This document shows, piece after piece, positions 47,224 to 57,144 of a stretch of 64,000 bases of DNA. Source of the DNA: Endozoicomonas sp965232255 (GTDB taxonomy: Bacteria; Pseudomonadota; Gammaproteobacteria; Pseudomonadales; Endozoicomonadaceae); the NCBI GenBank assembly GCA_965232255.1, contig OZ246962.1, forward strand, positions 868,001 to 932,000, read 5' to 3'. Within the stretch, counting starts at the first letter, position 1; each line of letters begins with the position of its first letter. A program made the translations under genes and the position numbers. A model generated the notes under the pieces. The model had not been told where the DNA came from. It made no database searches and worked only from the letters and a program-made list of their open reading frames with translations.

Positions 47224-49191
47224 ATGATAAAAAAACTGATAAGTGCAGCCATTCTAAGCAGTGTTATCGGGAGCGTATCAGCCGATCCTGAACTGGGGTC
47301 GATGACCATGGCAGCTGGGCACAGTGAGCGGTTCAGTGCCACTATCGCCATTGATGCCTCGACAGCCGAGATCAGCAACCAGAAGCTGACAGTAAAGTTG
47401 GGCACTATTACCGATTTCTACCGTCATGGAATTGACTATAACCAGCAAGTAGCCAGCCTGCGCTTCAAGGTAACCAGAAATGACAAAGGCAAGCCAGTAA
47501 TCCAGGTCTCCTCCGATCGAAAAATTGTGGGCAACAATCTGAAAGCCGTGGTCAAACTGACCGTTGGCAAGAAAAAAGCCTATGGCATATACGATATTCA
47601 GCTGGCGCCAAACAAAAGTGGTCATCGGGTAGCCTTTAACCTGCTTAATTCACCGCACAAGTCACAGCCGCGCCAGTTTGCTGCCAAGCCCATGCAGCAC
47701 AGTAAAATCATGCCCATCAATAGTCGTCAGTCAGTATCTTCGGAGGATATGGCGAAAAAAGCAGCTCTGGCCAAGCTGAGAAAAAAGCTGATGGCTTTTG
47801 AGCAGACATCGAAACAACGTGAACCAGGCATGGGTCAGTATCGGGTATCTTCCGGCGAAAGCATCAGTTCCATCGCCATGAAACTGCTGCCCAAATATCC
47901 AGAAGCCAAGCGTTGGCAAAGTGTGATGAAGCGTTTGGTGGCGATGAACCCTAACGTATTTATTAACGGTGATATCAATCGATTGCCAGCTAATGCCACC
48001 CTGACCTTGCCTGGACAGGACGATTTTGCTCGCAGCAGCACTGCACGCCGGGATAAACCGGCTTATCAAGCCAGCGACATGGTTGACCATCAGAATGCAA
48101 TGGTTAAACCTGCCGTACGGACAAGCATGGCGAGCCAGGATCAATACCGGGTATCCCGGGGCGAAAATATCAGCTCCATCGCTTTTAAACTATCGCGCAC
48201 ATCGCTAAGTGGCCATAGCTGGCGGGCAATCGTAAAACTACTGGTCAACCAAAACCCGGATGCTTTCATCCGGGGTAATGTAAACCGAATCCGCACAGGC
48301 ACCACCCTGGTGCTGCCGCAACCAGCAGATTTTGCTCATCTTTATGACGTGGATCGAGGCGAGTCGATCAGTAGCATTGCCATGAAACTGCAACGGCAAA
48401 ACCCTCAGCCTGGCGGCTGGCGTAGTATAAAAAGCCAGCTAATTCGACTGAACCCTGAGGCGTTTATCAATGGTGATCCGCGCTGGCTGCGTGAAGATGC
48501 GTTCTTGCTGCTGCCTGGTAATGTCCAGCCAATGGTTGAGGCTGAGATGCATGAAGTGCCACGTAAGCAGGTACTGGCAAAAGCCACACCAATAGCTGAA
48601 CCAGCGGTTATGGCCACGGTAAAGCCGGCACAATGGACCAAACAGGCCATTTCTGAAAAGCCCATAGCCAAAGTAAACCCCGTCGAAAACACCTATCGGG
48701 TAACAGCTGGAGAAAGCCTGAGCGTTATTGCACTGAAATTAAAACCGGATTACCCACAGTTCGACAACTGGTATGACCTGATGCAAGCACTGGCCAGACT
48801 GAACCCGACACTGCTGGCCAATAACGATATTGGCTCTATCCGAGGCGGCACAATACTGCAACTGCCACCCAAGGCTGAGAACCAACAAGCGGCCCCAGAA
48901 CCCAACATCAGCAGCGTGCAGCCAGCCGTTGGCCCTGTTGCCACCCCTTACGATAAAATCAGCAAGTCGCTGGCGGCCACGGCTGACAAAGCATCGTCCT
49001 TTCCGGTACCCGAGGGTTACACCATCAGCATGGTGGCCATCAAGTTATTTCCCCAATACCCTGAGTTCGACAGTTGGCCGGAACTGATGGACGCCATTTA
49101 CCGCATGAACCCAAAAGCATTTATCAACAACGATATCAACCGGTTACGCTCTAACGCCCAGCTGAAACTACCGGACAATATTCGTTTATGA
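47224..49191 (+). CDS. FimV-like protein with five LysM-type repeats
   Basis: A 655-residue exported protein (signal peptide MIKKLISAAILSSVIGSVSA). Residues about 25-130 resemble the N-terminal domain of FimV (VASLRFKVTRNDKGKPVIQV). Then come five copies of a roughly 58-residue FimV/LysM-type unit starting near residues 206, 308, 374, 491 and 599, each with YxVxxGExISxIAxKL, a Trp, xxLxxxNPxAFIxxxxxxL and a final xLxLP. The fifth lacks the YxVxxGE part. Linkers are rich in Ala, Pro, Lys and Gln. FimV is an inner-membrane, peptidoglycan-binding organiser of cell poles and pili; this protein has no membrane segment near its C terminus. It lies between yidC and mnmE, normally adjacent genes. Function unknown, peptidoglycan binding inferred. 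Confidence 0.8.
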   Translation: MIKKLISAAILSSVIGSVSADPELGSMTMAAGHSERFSATIAIDASTAEISNQKLTVKLGTITDFYRHGIDYNQQVASLRFKVTRNDKGKPVIQVSSDRKIVGNNLKAVVKLTVGKKKAYGIYDIQLAPNKSGHRVAFNLLNSPHKSQPRQFAAKPMQHSKIMPINSRQSVSSEDMAKKAALAKLRKKLMAFEQTSKQREPGMGQYRVSSGESISSIAMKLLPKYPEAKRWQSVMKRLVAMNPNVFINGDINRLPANATLTLPGQDDFARSSTARRDKPAYQASDMVDHQNAMVKPAVRTSMASQDQYRVSRGENISSIAFKLSRTSLSGHSWRAIVKLLVNQNPDAFIRGNVNRIRTGTTLVLPQPADFAHLYDVDRGESISSIAMKLQRQNPQPGGWRSIKSQLIRLNPEAFINGDPRWLREDAFLLLPGNVQPMVEAEMHEVPRKQVLAKATPIAEPAVMATVKPAQWTKQAISEKPIAKVNPVENTYRVTAGESLSVIALKLKPDYPQFDNWYDLMQALARLNPTLLANNDIGSIRGGTILQLPPKAENQQAAPEPNISSVQPAVGPVATPYDKISKSLAATADKASSFPVPEGYTISMVAIKLFPQYPEFDSWPELMDAIYRMNPKAFINNDINRLRSNAQLKLPDNIRL

Positions 49192-49257
49192 ATATGTACT
49201 AAAGGTCTAACCGGGCATAGACTACGCCATCCATTAAGCAGTTACTGATAGCCAGTT

Positions 49258-50667
49258 ATGTCAGATTCCAGCGTCTTTGCCCAACCACTCCAGCAGATTC
49301 ATCAGGACACCATTGCCGCCCGGGCGACCGCTCCAGGCCGGGGCGGAGTAGGTATTATCCGGGTATCCGGTCCTGCTGCCTTACAGGTGGCCCGGGAGGT
49401 ATTGAAGCTGGAACCAAAACCCCGCTATGCCCATTATTGTCCGTTTTATGATGGCGACGGTCAGGTGATGGATGAGGGTCTTGCCCTTTACTTTCCCAAT
49501 CCCAACTCATTTACCGGGGAAGATGTGCTCGAGCTACAGGGTCATGGTGGCCCGGTCATTCTCGATATGCTGTTGCAGCGGATCCTGGCGCTGGGCATAC
49601 GCCAGGCCAATCCCGGAGAGTTCTCGGAACGGGCATTTCTTAATGACAAACTGGACCTGGTCCAGGCAGAAGCCATTGCCGACCTGATTGACAGCACCTC
49701 TGAACAGGCAGCCCGTTCTGCCCTGCGCTCTCTGCAAGGCGCTTTCTCCATGCGAGTGAATACTCTGGTGGAAGCCTTGATTGCACTGAGAATTTACGTG
49801 GAGGCAGCCATTGATTTTCCGGAGGAGGAAATTGATTTTCTGAACGATGGCAAAGTTACCACAGAGCTGGCCAACATCGCTGCCCAGTTGTCTGAAGTCA
49901 TTCGTGAGGCAGCCCAAGGTACCATTTTACGCGATGGCATGACCGTGGTGATCGCCGGACGGCCCAATGCCGGCAAATCAAGCCTGATGAATGTACTGGC
50001 CGGACGTGATACAGCCATTGTTACCGACATTGCCGGTACTACCCGGGATATCTTGAAAGAGCACATCAATATTGATGGTATGCCTGTACATGTGGTGGAT
50101 ACCGCCGGTCTGCGAGAAACCGATGATCGTGTTGAGCAGATTGGTGTTGAGCGGGCTTTCAAAGCCATTGAGGAGGCTGATCGAGTGTTGCTGATGGTAG
50201 ACGGTTCCGCCACCGACGCAATCCATGCTCATGATATCTGGCCAGAGTTTGCCGACCGCTTACCAATCCAGGACAAGCTGACCATTATTCGCAATAAAAT
50301 TGACCTGACCGGGGAACAGCCCGGTCTGTCTGAGGTTAATGGTGTACCAGTGCTGCGTATCTGTGCTTGTAATGATCAGGGTGACGTGCGAGGAGTTAAC
50401 GTGCTTAGGGAACACCTGAAAGCATGCATGGGCTTTGCCGGGGCGATGGAGGGTAGCTTTTCAGCTCGTCGCCGTCACCTGGAAGCCCTACGCCAAGCCA
50501 ACGAACACATCGGCAACGGGCGACTGCAACTTGAGCACATGGGTGCAGGTGAGCTATTAGCGGAAGACCTGCGTCAGGCTCAGAAGGCTCTTGGGGAGAT
50601 CACCGGTTCATTCTCCAGCGACGATCTGTTGGGACGTATTTTCTCGTCTTTTTGTATTGGTAAGTAG
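49258..50667 (+). CDS. mnmE: tRNA modification GTPase MnmE
   Basis: A 469-residue GTPase that with MnmG makes the cmnm5 group on U34 of certain tRNAs. The N-terminal tetrahydrofolate-binding domain starts DTIAARATAPGRGGVGIIRV; the inserted G domain has IAGRPNAGKSSLMNVLAG, DIAGTTRDIL, DTAGLRETDD and RNKIDL; and the C terminus is SSFCIGK with the essential Cys. Length is normal. mnmG lies 0.7 kb downstream, across the second DnaA-box region. Confidence 0.97.
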   Translation: MSDSSVFAQPLQQIHQDTIAARATAPGRGGVGIIRVSGPAALQVAREVLKLEPKPRYAHYCPFYDGDGQVMDEGLALYFPNPNSFTGEDVLELQGHGGPVILDMLLQRILALGIRQANPGEFSERAFLNDKLDLVQAEAIADLIDSTSEQAARSALRSLQGAFSMRVNTLVEALIALRIYVEAAIDFPEEEIDFLNDGKVTTELANIAAQLSEVIREAAQGTILRDGMTVVIAGRPNAGKSSLMNVLAGRDTAIVTDIAGTTRDILKEHINIDGMPVHVVDTAGLRETDDRVEQIGVERAFKAIEEADRVLLMVDGSATDAIHAHDIWPEFADRLPIQDKLTIIRNKIDLTGEQPGLSEVNGVPVLRICACNDQGDVRGVNVLREHLKACMGFAGAMEGSFSARRRHLEALRQANEHIGNGRLQLEHMGAGELLAEDLRQAQKALGEITGSFSSDDLLGRIFSSFCIGK

Positions 50668-51345
50668 TCCGTTAGTCCTCCTTTTAATTATCCCCAACCG
50701 GCCAGTAGAGTCATGCTTTGCTGGCTAATCTGTCCTCTTCCTGAATAATCTCTGCCACTGCGCACCAAGCCTTTCCCCAGCTTATCCACAAGTGGATAAC
50801 TTAAACGTCGTCTGTCACATTACTCACTCCAAACACTGATAATCAGCTGGCTGTGCTCAATCGGATAGAAATTAGCCCAAATGTGGGTATGTACGTAAAT
50901 AACCTATTGACAATAGGTGGTATAACTTATGCATAATTTCCGTCTGTGGATAAATGCCGTTTTATTCACAATTTAATGACAGGTTAGCAAAAGCTTACTC
51001 GCAGCTAATCAACAAGGTTATTAAATTCTTAATTTTTTGAAAAAAAAGAAGTTTTTTTACTTATCCACAGAAATTGTCAACAACAATAATTACAATAACA
51101 ACAAACATACATAGTAAACAGCTAACGCTGTTAATATTGCTTTGTTGATGAACAAAGAGAAAAGTCGCTGATACCAATTTTCGTGAGTAGCACTACTAAG
51201 AAAACAGCACTGCTGAGCGCCCTGGAATACCCCCAAACCCGGTTAACAGCGCAAACACTTCAGATCCCACCTATTCGATACAGGGTCACAGCACGCTTGA
51301 TCCCGTGTATAATTACCGGCCTTATTTTTTTGTGATGACAGGTGA
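50668..51345. other. Second DnaA-box cluster (mnmE-mnmG interval)
   Basis: Non-coding and strongly A/T-rich, especially 51000-51120. DnaA boxes: TTATCCACA at 50782-50790 with a facing 8/9 copy at 50791-50799 (palindromic pair), TGTGGATAA at 50945-50953, TTATTCACA at 50962-50970 and TTATCCACA at 51061-51069. This is the position of oriC in E. coli relative to mnmG (gidA), and in Pseudomonas a second autonomously replicating region is known near gidA. Whether one or both act as origins here cannot be told from sequence alone. Confidence 0.65.
51285..51313 (+). promoter_or_regulatory. Probable mnmG promoter
   Basis: TATAAT at 51308-51313 with GTCACA (4/6) 17 bases upstream at 51285-51290, 39 bases before the mnmG start. 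Confidence 0.55.
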
Positions 51346-51351
51346 CAAACC

Positions 51352-53232
51352 TTGGCTGTGGATTTCCCAAAACAGTTTGATGTGATTGTGATCGGTGGTG
51401 GCCATGCCGGTACCGAAGCAGCACTGGCTTCTGCACGTATGGGCGTAAAAACACTGTTATTGACCCATAACATCGAAACACTGGGGATAATGTCCTGTAA
51501 TCCAGCCATTGGTGGTATTGGTAAAAGTCACCTGGTGAAAGAAGTGGATGCCCTTGGGGGTGCCATGGCTAAAGCCACAGACTTGGCTGGTATTCAGTTT
51601 CGTATACTCAATGCCAGAAAAGGACCGGCAGTAAGAGCCACCCGAGCCCAGGCTGATCGCGCCCTGTACAAGGCAGCAATTCGCTCAATCCTGGAAAACC
51701 AGGAAAATCTCTGGCTGTTCCAGCAAGCGGTAGATGACCTGGTAGTGGACGGAAGCCAGGTACGTGGTGTAGTAACCAACATGGGAATACGCTTTCTCGC
51801 CCCCAACGTGGTGCTGACAGCCGGCACGTTTCTTGGGGGACGCATCCATATCGGTCTGGAAAATCACAGTGGTGGTCGGGCTGGTGATCCACCCGCCATT
51901 GCCCTGGCCAATCGCTTGCGTGAGCTGCCATTAAACGTGGAACGCCTGAAAACCGGGACACCGGCACGCATTGATGCCCGCAGCGTGGATTTTTCCGTGA
52001 TGACAGCCCAGCCAGGGGATACGCCGTTGCCGGTCATGTCTTACACGGGCTCAGTGAATGAACACCCTGAGCAGCTTTGCTGTTACATCACCCACACCAA
52101 CGAGCGCACCCATGACATCATCCGTGGTGGCCTGGATCGCTCGCCCATGTTTACCGGTGTGATTGCCGGCGTCGGACCACGCTACTGTCCGTCCATTGAA
52201 GATAAAATCACCCGTTTTGCTGACAAATCTTCCCATCAGGTATTTCTGGAACCGGAGGGGCTGTCGACCCACGAACTGTATCCCAATGGCATTTCCACCA
52301 GCCTGCCGTTTGATGTTCAGCTCAACCTGATCCACTCCATTCGTGGATTGGAAAATGCCCATATCACTCGCCCTGGCTACGCCATTGAATACGACTATTT
52401 CGACCCGAGAGGGCTCAAGTACTCGCTGGAAACCAAAAGCATTGCCGGCCTGTTCTTTGCCGGGCAGATCAATGGCACTACTGGTTACGAAGAGGCAGCT
52501 GCCCAGGGGCTGTTGGCCGGCCTGAATGCTGCCTTGCGCGCACAGGAGCAAGAGCCATGGTGTCCACGGCGTGATGAAGCCTACATCGGCGTGCTGGTGG
52601 ATGACCTGATCACCAGCGGCACCAGCGAGCCATATCGGATGTTCACCAGCCGGGCCGAGTACCGGCTGATTCTGCGTGAAGACAATGCCGATTTGCGGCT
52701 GACGGAAAAAGGTCGACAGCTTGGCCTGGTGGACGATCAGCGCTGGGCTGCGTTCAGTGACAAGAGAGAACGCATTGAGCGCGAATCTGAGCGCCTTGGC
52801 GGGGCTTTTGTTCACCCCGGTACCCCAGCAGCCATTACCCTGGAAAACAAGCTGAAAAGGCCTTTAAATCGCGAATACAGCCTGTTGGAGTTACTGCGTC
52901 GCCCTGAGCTGACTTATCACGATCTTGCCGGGCTAGTGGGTACAGCTGAGACTCATCCTCAAGTGGCAGAGCAGGTGGAGATCCAGATCAAGTATCAGGG
53001 CTACATTGATCGACAGACCGATGAGATTGAGCGTATGCGTCGCTACGAAAATACTCGCATACCGACAGCGCTTGATTACGCACTGATTGAAGGGTTGTCA
53101 AACGAGTTGAAGCAGAAGCTCAGAGCTGCCCGGCCAGAAACTCTTGGGCAAGCATCGCGCATTCAGGGCATGACACCGGCAGCTGTGTCATTGTTGCTGG
53201 TGTACATGAAAAAACGTTCCATGACTGCCTGA
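51352..53232 (+). CDS. mnmG: tRNA modification enzyme MnmG (GidA)
   Basis: The 626-residue FAD-binding partner of MnmE. The FAD loop is DVIVIGGGHAGTEAALASAR, followed by MSCNPAIGGIGKSHLVKE, GTFLGGRIHIG, the Cys-containing CCYITHTNERTHDIIR and the C-terminal SRAEYRLILREDNADLRL. The start is taken as TTG with AGGTGAC nine bases before; a GTG two codons on would give the family-typical MDFP start. Normally followed by rsmG; here a terminator and marC follow, and rsmG is at 18625 on the other strand. Confidence 0.97.
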   Translation: MAVDFPKQFDVIVIGGGHAGTEAALASARMGVKTLLLTHNIETLGIMSCNPAIGGIGKSHLVKEVDALGGAMAKATDLAGIQFRILNARKGPAVRATRAQADRALYKAAIRSILENQENLWLFQQAVDDLVVDGSQVRGVVTNMGIRFLAPNVVLTAGTFLGGRIHIGLENHSGGRAGDPPAIALANRLRELPLNVERLKTGTPARIDARSVDFSVMTAQPGDTPLPVMSYTGSVNEHPEQLCCYITHTNERTHDIIRGGLDRSPMFTGVIAGVGPRYCPSIEDKITRFADKSSHQVFLEPEGLSTHELYPNGISTSLPFDVQLNLIHSIRGLENAHITRPGYAIEYDYFDPRGLKYSLETKSIAGLFFAGQINGTTGYEEAAAQGLLAGLNAALRAQEQEPWCPRRDEAYIGVLVDDLITSGTSEPYRMFTSRAEYRLILREDNADLRLTEKGRQLGLVDDQRWAAFSDKRERIERESERLGGAFVHPGTPAAITLENKLKRPLNREYSLLELLRRPELTYHDLAGLVGTAETHPQVAEQVEIQIKYQGYIDRQTDEIERMRRYENTRIPTALDYALIEGLSNELKQKLRAARPETLGQASRIQGMTPAAVSLLLVYMKKRSMTA

Positions 53233-53246
53233 TTCTGTCATAAAGC

Positions 53247-53280
53247 AAAAACGGCCGAATGTGGCCGTTTTTGTTGTTTC
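53247..53280 (+). terminator. Rho-independent terminator after mnmG
   Basis: AAAAACGGCC-GAATGT-GGCCGTTTTT followed by GTTGTTT; 14 bases after the mnmG stop. The A/T flanks make it work in both directions, so it may also end marC. Confidence 0.9.
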
Positions 53281-53295
53281 CGGGTGACGGATGTA

Positions 53296-53886
53296 CTACA
53301 TCTGAAAGCTGGCTATGCCCTGCATAAACATTTGTACCGACAACATTACCAGGATCATCCCCATCAACCGCTCAATGGCAAAAATACCGCGGCCACCCAG
53401 CAATTTCATAACCCTGTTAGACATCATCAGAATGGCGGCACTCAACGCCCAGGAGAAAAATACCGCCATGGACAATTCCAGCTGATGACCAGGGTACTGA
53501 CTGGACTGCAAAATCAGTGTTGCCAAGATCGACGGACCGGCAATCAGCGGAATGGCTAACGGTACGATAAAAGGCTCACCATCCGGCGTGGTGCCCATAA
53601 TGCCGCTGCCAGTGCTGGAGGGGAAGATCATACGGATGGCGATAATAAACAGAATGATGGCACCGGCAATACTGACCGACTCTTGCTTGAGGTGCAGCGA
53701 TAATAACAGGTATTTGCCACCAAACTGGAAGATAAACAGAATGATCAGGGCGATGATCAACTCCCTGATCAAAACCTTAGTGCGTCGTTCTTCAGGTACA
53801 CCTTTGAGAATGGACATGAATACCGGCAAATTGCCCAGTGGATCCATGATCAGGAACAGCAGAATGAAGGTTGAGTAGATTTCCAT
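53296..53886 (-). CDS. MarC-family integral membrane protein
   Basis: A 196-residue inner-membrane protein with six predicted membrane segments. LFLIMDPLGNLPVFMSIL at the N terminus and VPLAIPLIAGPSILATLIL in the middle are the MarC/YhgN signatures. MarC proteins were once linked to multiple antibiotic resistance, but that was withdrawn; the transported substrate is unknown. Convergent with mnmG across a terminator. Confidence 0.9.
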   Translation of the reverse strand: MEIYSTFILLFLIMDPLGNLPVFMSILKGVPEERRTKVLIRELIIALIILFIFQFGGKYLLLSLHLKQESVSIAGAIILFIIAIRMIFPSSTGSGIMGTTPDGEPFIVPLAIPLIAGPSILATLILQSSQYPGHQLELSMAVFFSWALSAAILMMSNRVMKLLGGRGIFAIERLMGMILVMLSVQMFMQGIASFQM

Positions 53887-53977
53887 TATGTCTAAGCCAG
53901 CACGAGTGAGAATTCGTGTGGCTTATAACATACTGGCCAGTGACCGAAAAGGGATCAGTCAGGGAGTGGCGAGCGAA

Positions 53978-54202
53978 TCAGATAATCAGGTTCCTGGCCA
54001 TCAAGGCAGCCAGTCTCTGGATGTTGGTTGGGCCGTCAGTATCCCTTGCAAGCTGCTCTTCCAAAGCCAGCTCTGTGTGATACAGATCAGCCTGCTTCTG
54101 TGCTTGTTGCAGTGCATTGGATTTGGCGGTTTCTTCGGCAATCCTGGCCTGAATAGCGATGGGGTCTGGCTTATCGGTGATAGTAACTCGGTCTGTGGAC
54201 AT
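53978..54202 (-). CDS. Small hypothetical protein
   Basis: A 74-residue hydrophilic protein (MSTDRVTITDKPDPIAIQAR start), predicted to be mostly helical and Gln/Ala/Glu-rich, with no membrane segment or recognised domain. AGAGG lies eight bases before the ATG. It sits alone between marC and the carbonic anhydrase gene, about 90 bases from marC. A real small gene is plausible, without certainty. Confidence 0.5.
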   Translation of the reverse strand: MSTDRVTITDKPDPIAIQARIAEETAKSNALQQAQKQADLYHTELALEEQLARDTDGPTNIQRLAALMARNLII

Positions 54203-54365
54203 GGGCTGGCCTCTTGTGAAAAGTCATCGTCATGAACGTGAGCGTTCGCGAAAATCTGTTCTCAGAGTAGCTGGAAAGGACTGGGGTCGTCTTTAATACC
54301 ATGGTCGCAAGTCCTTCATCTGCGCGGCCATTCGAGAGTAACGCAGAAAAAGCAGAAGGTGAAAC

Positions 54366-54908
54366 CTACCCGGTTTCTGGCAAATACTGGTTCTTCAGCT
54401 TGACGTAGTTTTGAGCCGTATAGGTGAAGAACTGACGTTCCTTTTCACTAAGCGCCCTAGCCTTGACAACCGGACTCCCTCTGTACAAAAAACCACTTTC
54501 CAGCCGCTTGCCCGGTGGCACCAGAGAGCCTGCCGCAATAATTACCTCCTCTTCCACCACTGCGCCGTCAAGAATAATCGCTCCGATCCCAATCAGGCTG
54601 CGATTGTGGATAGTGCAACCGTGCAAAACTGCCTTGTGCCCTACAGTCACCTCGTCGCCGATAGTCAACGCATAACCACCCGGGTTGTAATCGCTGGCGT
54701 GGGTAATGTGCAGTATGGCGCCATCCTGAATGCTGGTGCGCGCACCAATGCAGATGCTGTTCATGTCACCCCGGATGACCGCAGTCGGCCATACTGAACT
54801 GTCATCACCAATGGTGACATTACCGATGACTACTGCATTGTCGTCGACATAGACCCTTGCGCCCAGAACTGGCATGTTATGGTTGAAGCTGCGAATGGCT
54901 CTGCTCAT
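54366..54908 (-). CDS. Gamma-carbonic-anhydrase-like hexapeptide protein (YrdA type)
   Basis: A 180-residue left-handed beta-helix protein of the YrdA/gamma-CA group. The repeat run is AVVIGNVTIGDDSSVWPTAV, IRGDMNSICIGARTSIQDG and LTIGDEVTVGHKAVLHGC, holding the three metal-binding histidines (ILHITH, VGHKAVLHG), then IIAAGSLVPPGKRLESG and the helical C terminus YVKLKNQYL. The second in-frame ATG was used. The carbonic anhydrase activity of this group is often weak or absent. Divergent from prlC, an old and conserved pairing. Confidence 0.9.
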   Translation of the reverse strand: MSRAIRSFNHNMPVLGARVYVDDNAVVIGNVTIGDDSSVWPTAVIRGDMNSICIGARTSIQDGAILHITHASDYNPGGYALTIGDEVTVGHKAVLHGCTIHNRSLIGIGAIILDGAVVEEEVIIAAGSLVPPGKRLESGFLYRGSPVVKARALSEKERQFFTYTAQNYVKLKNQYLPETG

Positions 54909-55005
54909 ACAACGAACCCCGAAAGTAATTGCAACCAGTTGCTTGATTTCCTTTTGGAACGGACCCATTTACAGCCAATAATAACCATGTTGCAGAGACC
55001 ATCCC

Positions 55006-57033
55006 ATGAACAATCCGCTCCTTGAGTCCCACGAATTACCACCCTTTTCACGTATTCTCCCTGAGCACATCAAACCTGCCATCGAAGCCATTGTTGCTGA
55101 TAATGAACAAGCGGTTGCTGAGTTGCTGGCCTCGGGCAACGGTACGGACTGGGTATCATTGCAGGAGCCCCTGGATGCCCTGGACGATCGGCTGAGTCAA
55201 GCCTGGTCACCGGTGGGACATATGAACGCGGTGGTCAACAGTGATGCTTTGCGAGCCGCCTATAACGGCTGCCTGCCCTTGTTGTCTGAGTATTCTACCC
55301 GTCTTGGGCAGAATCGTCAGTTGTTCGAGGCATACCAAGCACTGGCTGACTCGCCCGAGTTTCATAAGCTTGATAGCGCCCAGCAAAAGGTAATCAACGA
55401 CACGCTCCGAGATTTCCACCTGGCGGGTGTGGCACTGGACGACGAGAAAAAAGCCCGTTTTGGCGAGATCAAAAAGCAGCTCTCTGAGCTAACCAGCAAA
55501 TTCTCCGACAACGTGCTCGATGCCACCATGGCCTGGAGCAAGCTGATCACTGATGAGTCAGAGCTTGCCGGACTGCCTGAGTCTGCCCTGGCTGGCGCCA
55601 AACAGCTGGCAGCAGCCAAGGGGCAAGACGGCTGGCTGTTGAATCTTGACTTCCCCAGTTATTTCCCGGTGATGACCTATTGCGATAACCGGGAGCTGCG
55701 TAAAGAGGTGTATACCGCGTTTGCCACCCGTGCCTCCGATCAGGGTCCTAACGCCGATGAGTTCGATAACAGTGATAATATCCGCCAGATTCTCAAATAC
55801 CGTCAGGAACTGGCTGAACTGCTGGGCTTTGTCAACTACGCCGAATATTCTCTGGCCAGAAAGATGGCTGATTCTCCCGAGAGTGTGATGACTTTCCTGC
55901 AAGATCTGGCGCAAAAAAGCAAACCACAAGCCGAGAAAGAGCTGGCAGAACTGCTGGCCTTTGCCCAGAAAGAATACGGGGTAACCGAGCTGGAAGCCTG
56001 GGACATCGGTTACTACGGCGAGAAGCTACGCCAGCAACGCTACGCCATTTCGCAAGAAGAATTGCGCCCATGGTTTCCGGCAGAAAAAGTCATTGCCGGC
56101 ATGTTTGCCGTGGTCAACCGGCTTTTTGGCGTTGAGTTTGAGGCAGTGGCAGAGTTTGATACCTGGCACCAGGATGTGCGCTTTTTCAACATCACTCGTG
56201 ATGGCGAAGTAATTGGCCGCTTCTATCTCGATCTGTACGCCAGAGAGCACAAGCGCGGTGGTGCCTGGATGGATGTGTGCCGTTCGCGCTGGCTCAAGGA
56301 GGACGCATTGCAGCTGCCTGTGGCCTATCTGACCTGCAATTTCACCCCACCCGTGGGTGATAAACCTGCCCTGCTCACACACGATGAAGTAGTCACACTG
56401 TTCCACGAGTTTGGTCATGGGCTGCATCATATGCTAACCCAAGTGAACTATGCTGCCGTCTCCGGCATCGGTGGTGTGGCCTGGGATGCCGTGGAACTGC
56501 CCAGCCAGTTTATGGAGAACTGGTGTTGGGAAAAAGAGGGGCTGGCCATTATATCCGGCCATTATGAAACCGGCGAACCGTTGCCAGAGGCCATGCTAGA
56601 CAAGCTGCTGGCGGCGAAAAACTTTCAGTCTGCCATGACCATGGTACGTCAGCTGGAGTTCTCCCTGTTTGATTTCATGCTGCACAAAGAGTACCAGACA
56701 GATATGGATGTGCAGGCCGTACTGGATGGCGTGCGTCAGCAGGTTTCTGTGGTGATTCCGCCAGCCTTCAATCGTTTCCAGAATAGCTTCAGCCATATTT
56801 TTGCTGGTGGTTATGCCGCCGGTTACTACAGCTACAAGTGGGCTGAAGTGCTATCTGCTGACGCTTTCTCGCGTTTTGAGGAAGAAGGTATTTTTAATCG
56901 GGAAACCGGTGAATCATTCCTGCATGAAATTCTGGAAAAAGGTGGTTCTGCTGAGCCTATGGAGCTGTTCGTCAATTTCCGTGGCAGAGAACCGCAGATA
57001 GACGCCTTGTTGCGCCATAGTGGTATCTGTTAG
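55006..57033 (+). CDS. prlC: Oligopeptidase A (M3 metallopeptidase)
   Basis: A 675-residue cytoplasmic zinc peptidase that clears short peptides, including cleaved signal peptides. The zinc motif is FHEFGHGLHHML with H467, E468 and H471; the third ligand lies in WDAVELPSQFMENWCWE. FNRFQNSFSHIFAGGYAAGYYSY is typical of the C-terminal substrate region. The length agrees with E. coli PrlC. Followed by yheV, as in Pseudomonas. Confidence 0.97.
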   Translation: MNNPLLESHELPPFSRILPEHIKPAIEAIVADNEQAVAELLASGNGTDWVSLQEPLDALDDRLSQAWSPVGHMNAVVNSDALRAAYNGCLPLLSEYSTRLGQNRQLFEAYQALADSPEFHKLDSAQQKVINDTLRDFHLAGVALDDEKKARFGEIKKQLSELTSKFSDNVLDATMAWSKLITDESELAGLPESALAGAKQLAAAKGQDGWLLNLDFPSYFPVMTYCDNRELRKEVYTAFATRASDQGPNADEFDNSDNIRQILKYRQELAELLGFVNYAEYSLARKMADSPESVMTFLQDLAQKSKPQAEKELAELLAFAQKEYGVTELEAWDIGYYGEKLRQQRYAISQEELRPWFPAEKVIAGMFAVVNRLFGVEFEAVAEFDTWHQDVRFFNITRDGEVIGRFYLDLYAREHKRGGAWMDVCRSRWLKEDALQLPVAYLTCNFTPPVGDKPALLTHDEVVTLFHEFGHGLHHMLTQVNYAAVSGIGGVAWDAVELPSQFMENWCWEKEGLAIISGHYETGEPLPEAMLDKLLAAKNFQSAMTMVRQLEFSLFDFMLHKEYQTDMDVQAVLDGVRQQVSVVIPPAFNRFQNSFSHIFAGGYAAGYYSYKWAEVLSADAFSRFEEEGIFNRETGESFLHEILEKGGSAEPMELFVNFRGREPQIDALLRHSGIC

Positions 57034-57144
57034 GTATTTGCCAGGTGAGCGTGAGCCAAATAGTCATGCTGATTGTTTGGCTCAGGTTGTATCCGAAGGG
57101 TTCGCAATAACCGTATAACGATGACAGCCGTTCGGAACCTGATC

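Noticed and set aside
53888..54235. A plus-strand 115-codon frame overlapping the small minus-strand gene
   Set aside because: No ribosome-binding site and an unlikely composition; the minus-strand ORF at 53978-54202 has the better start signal.
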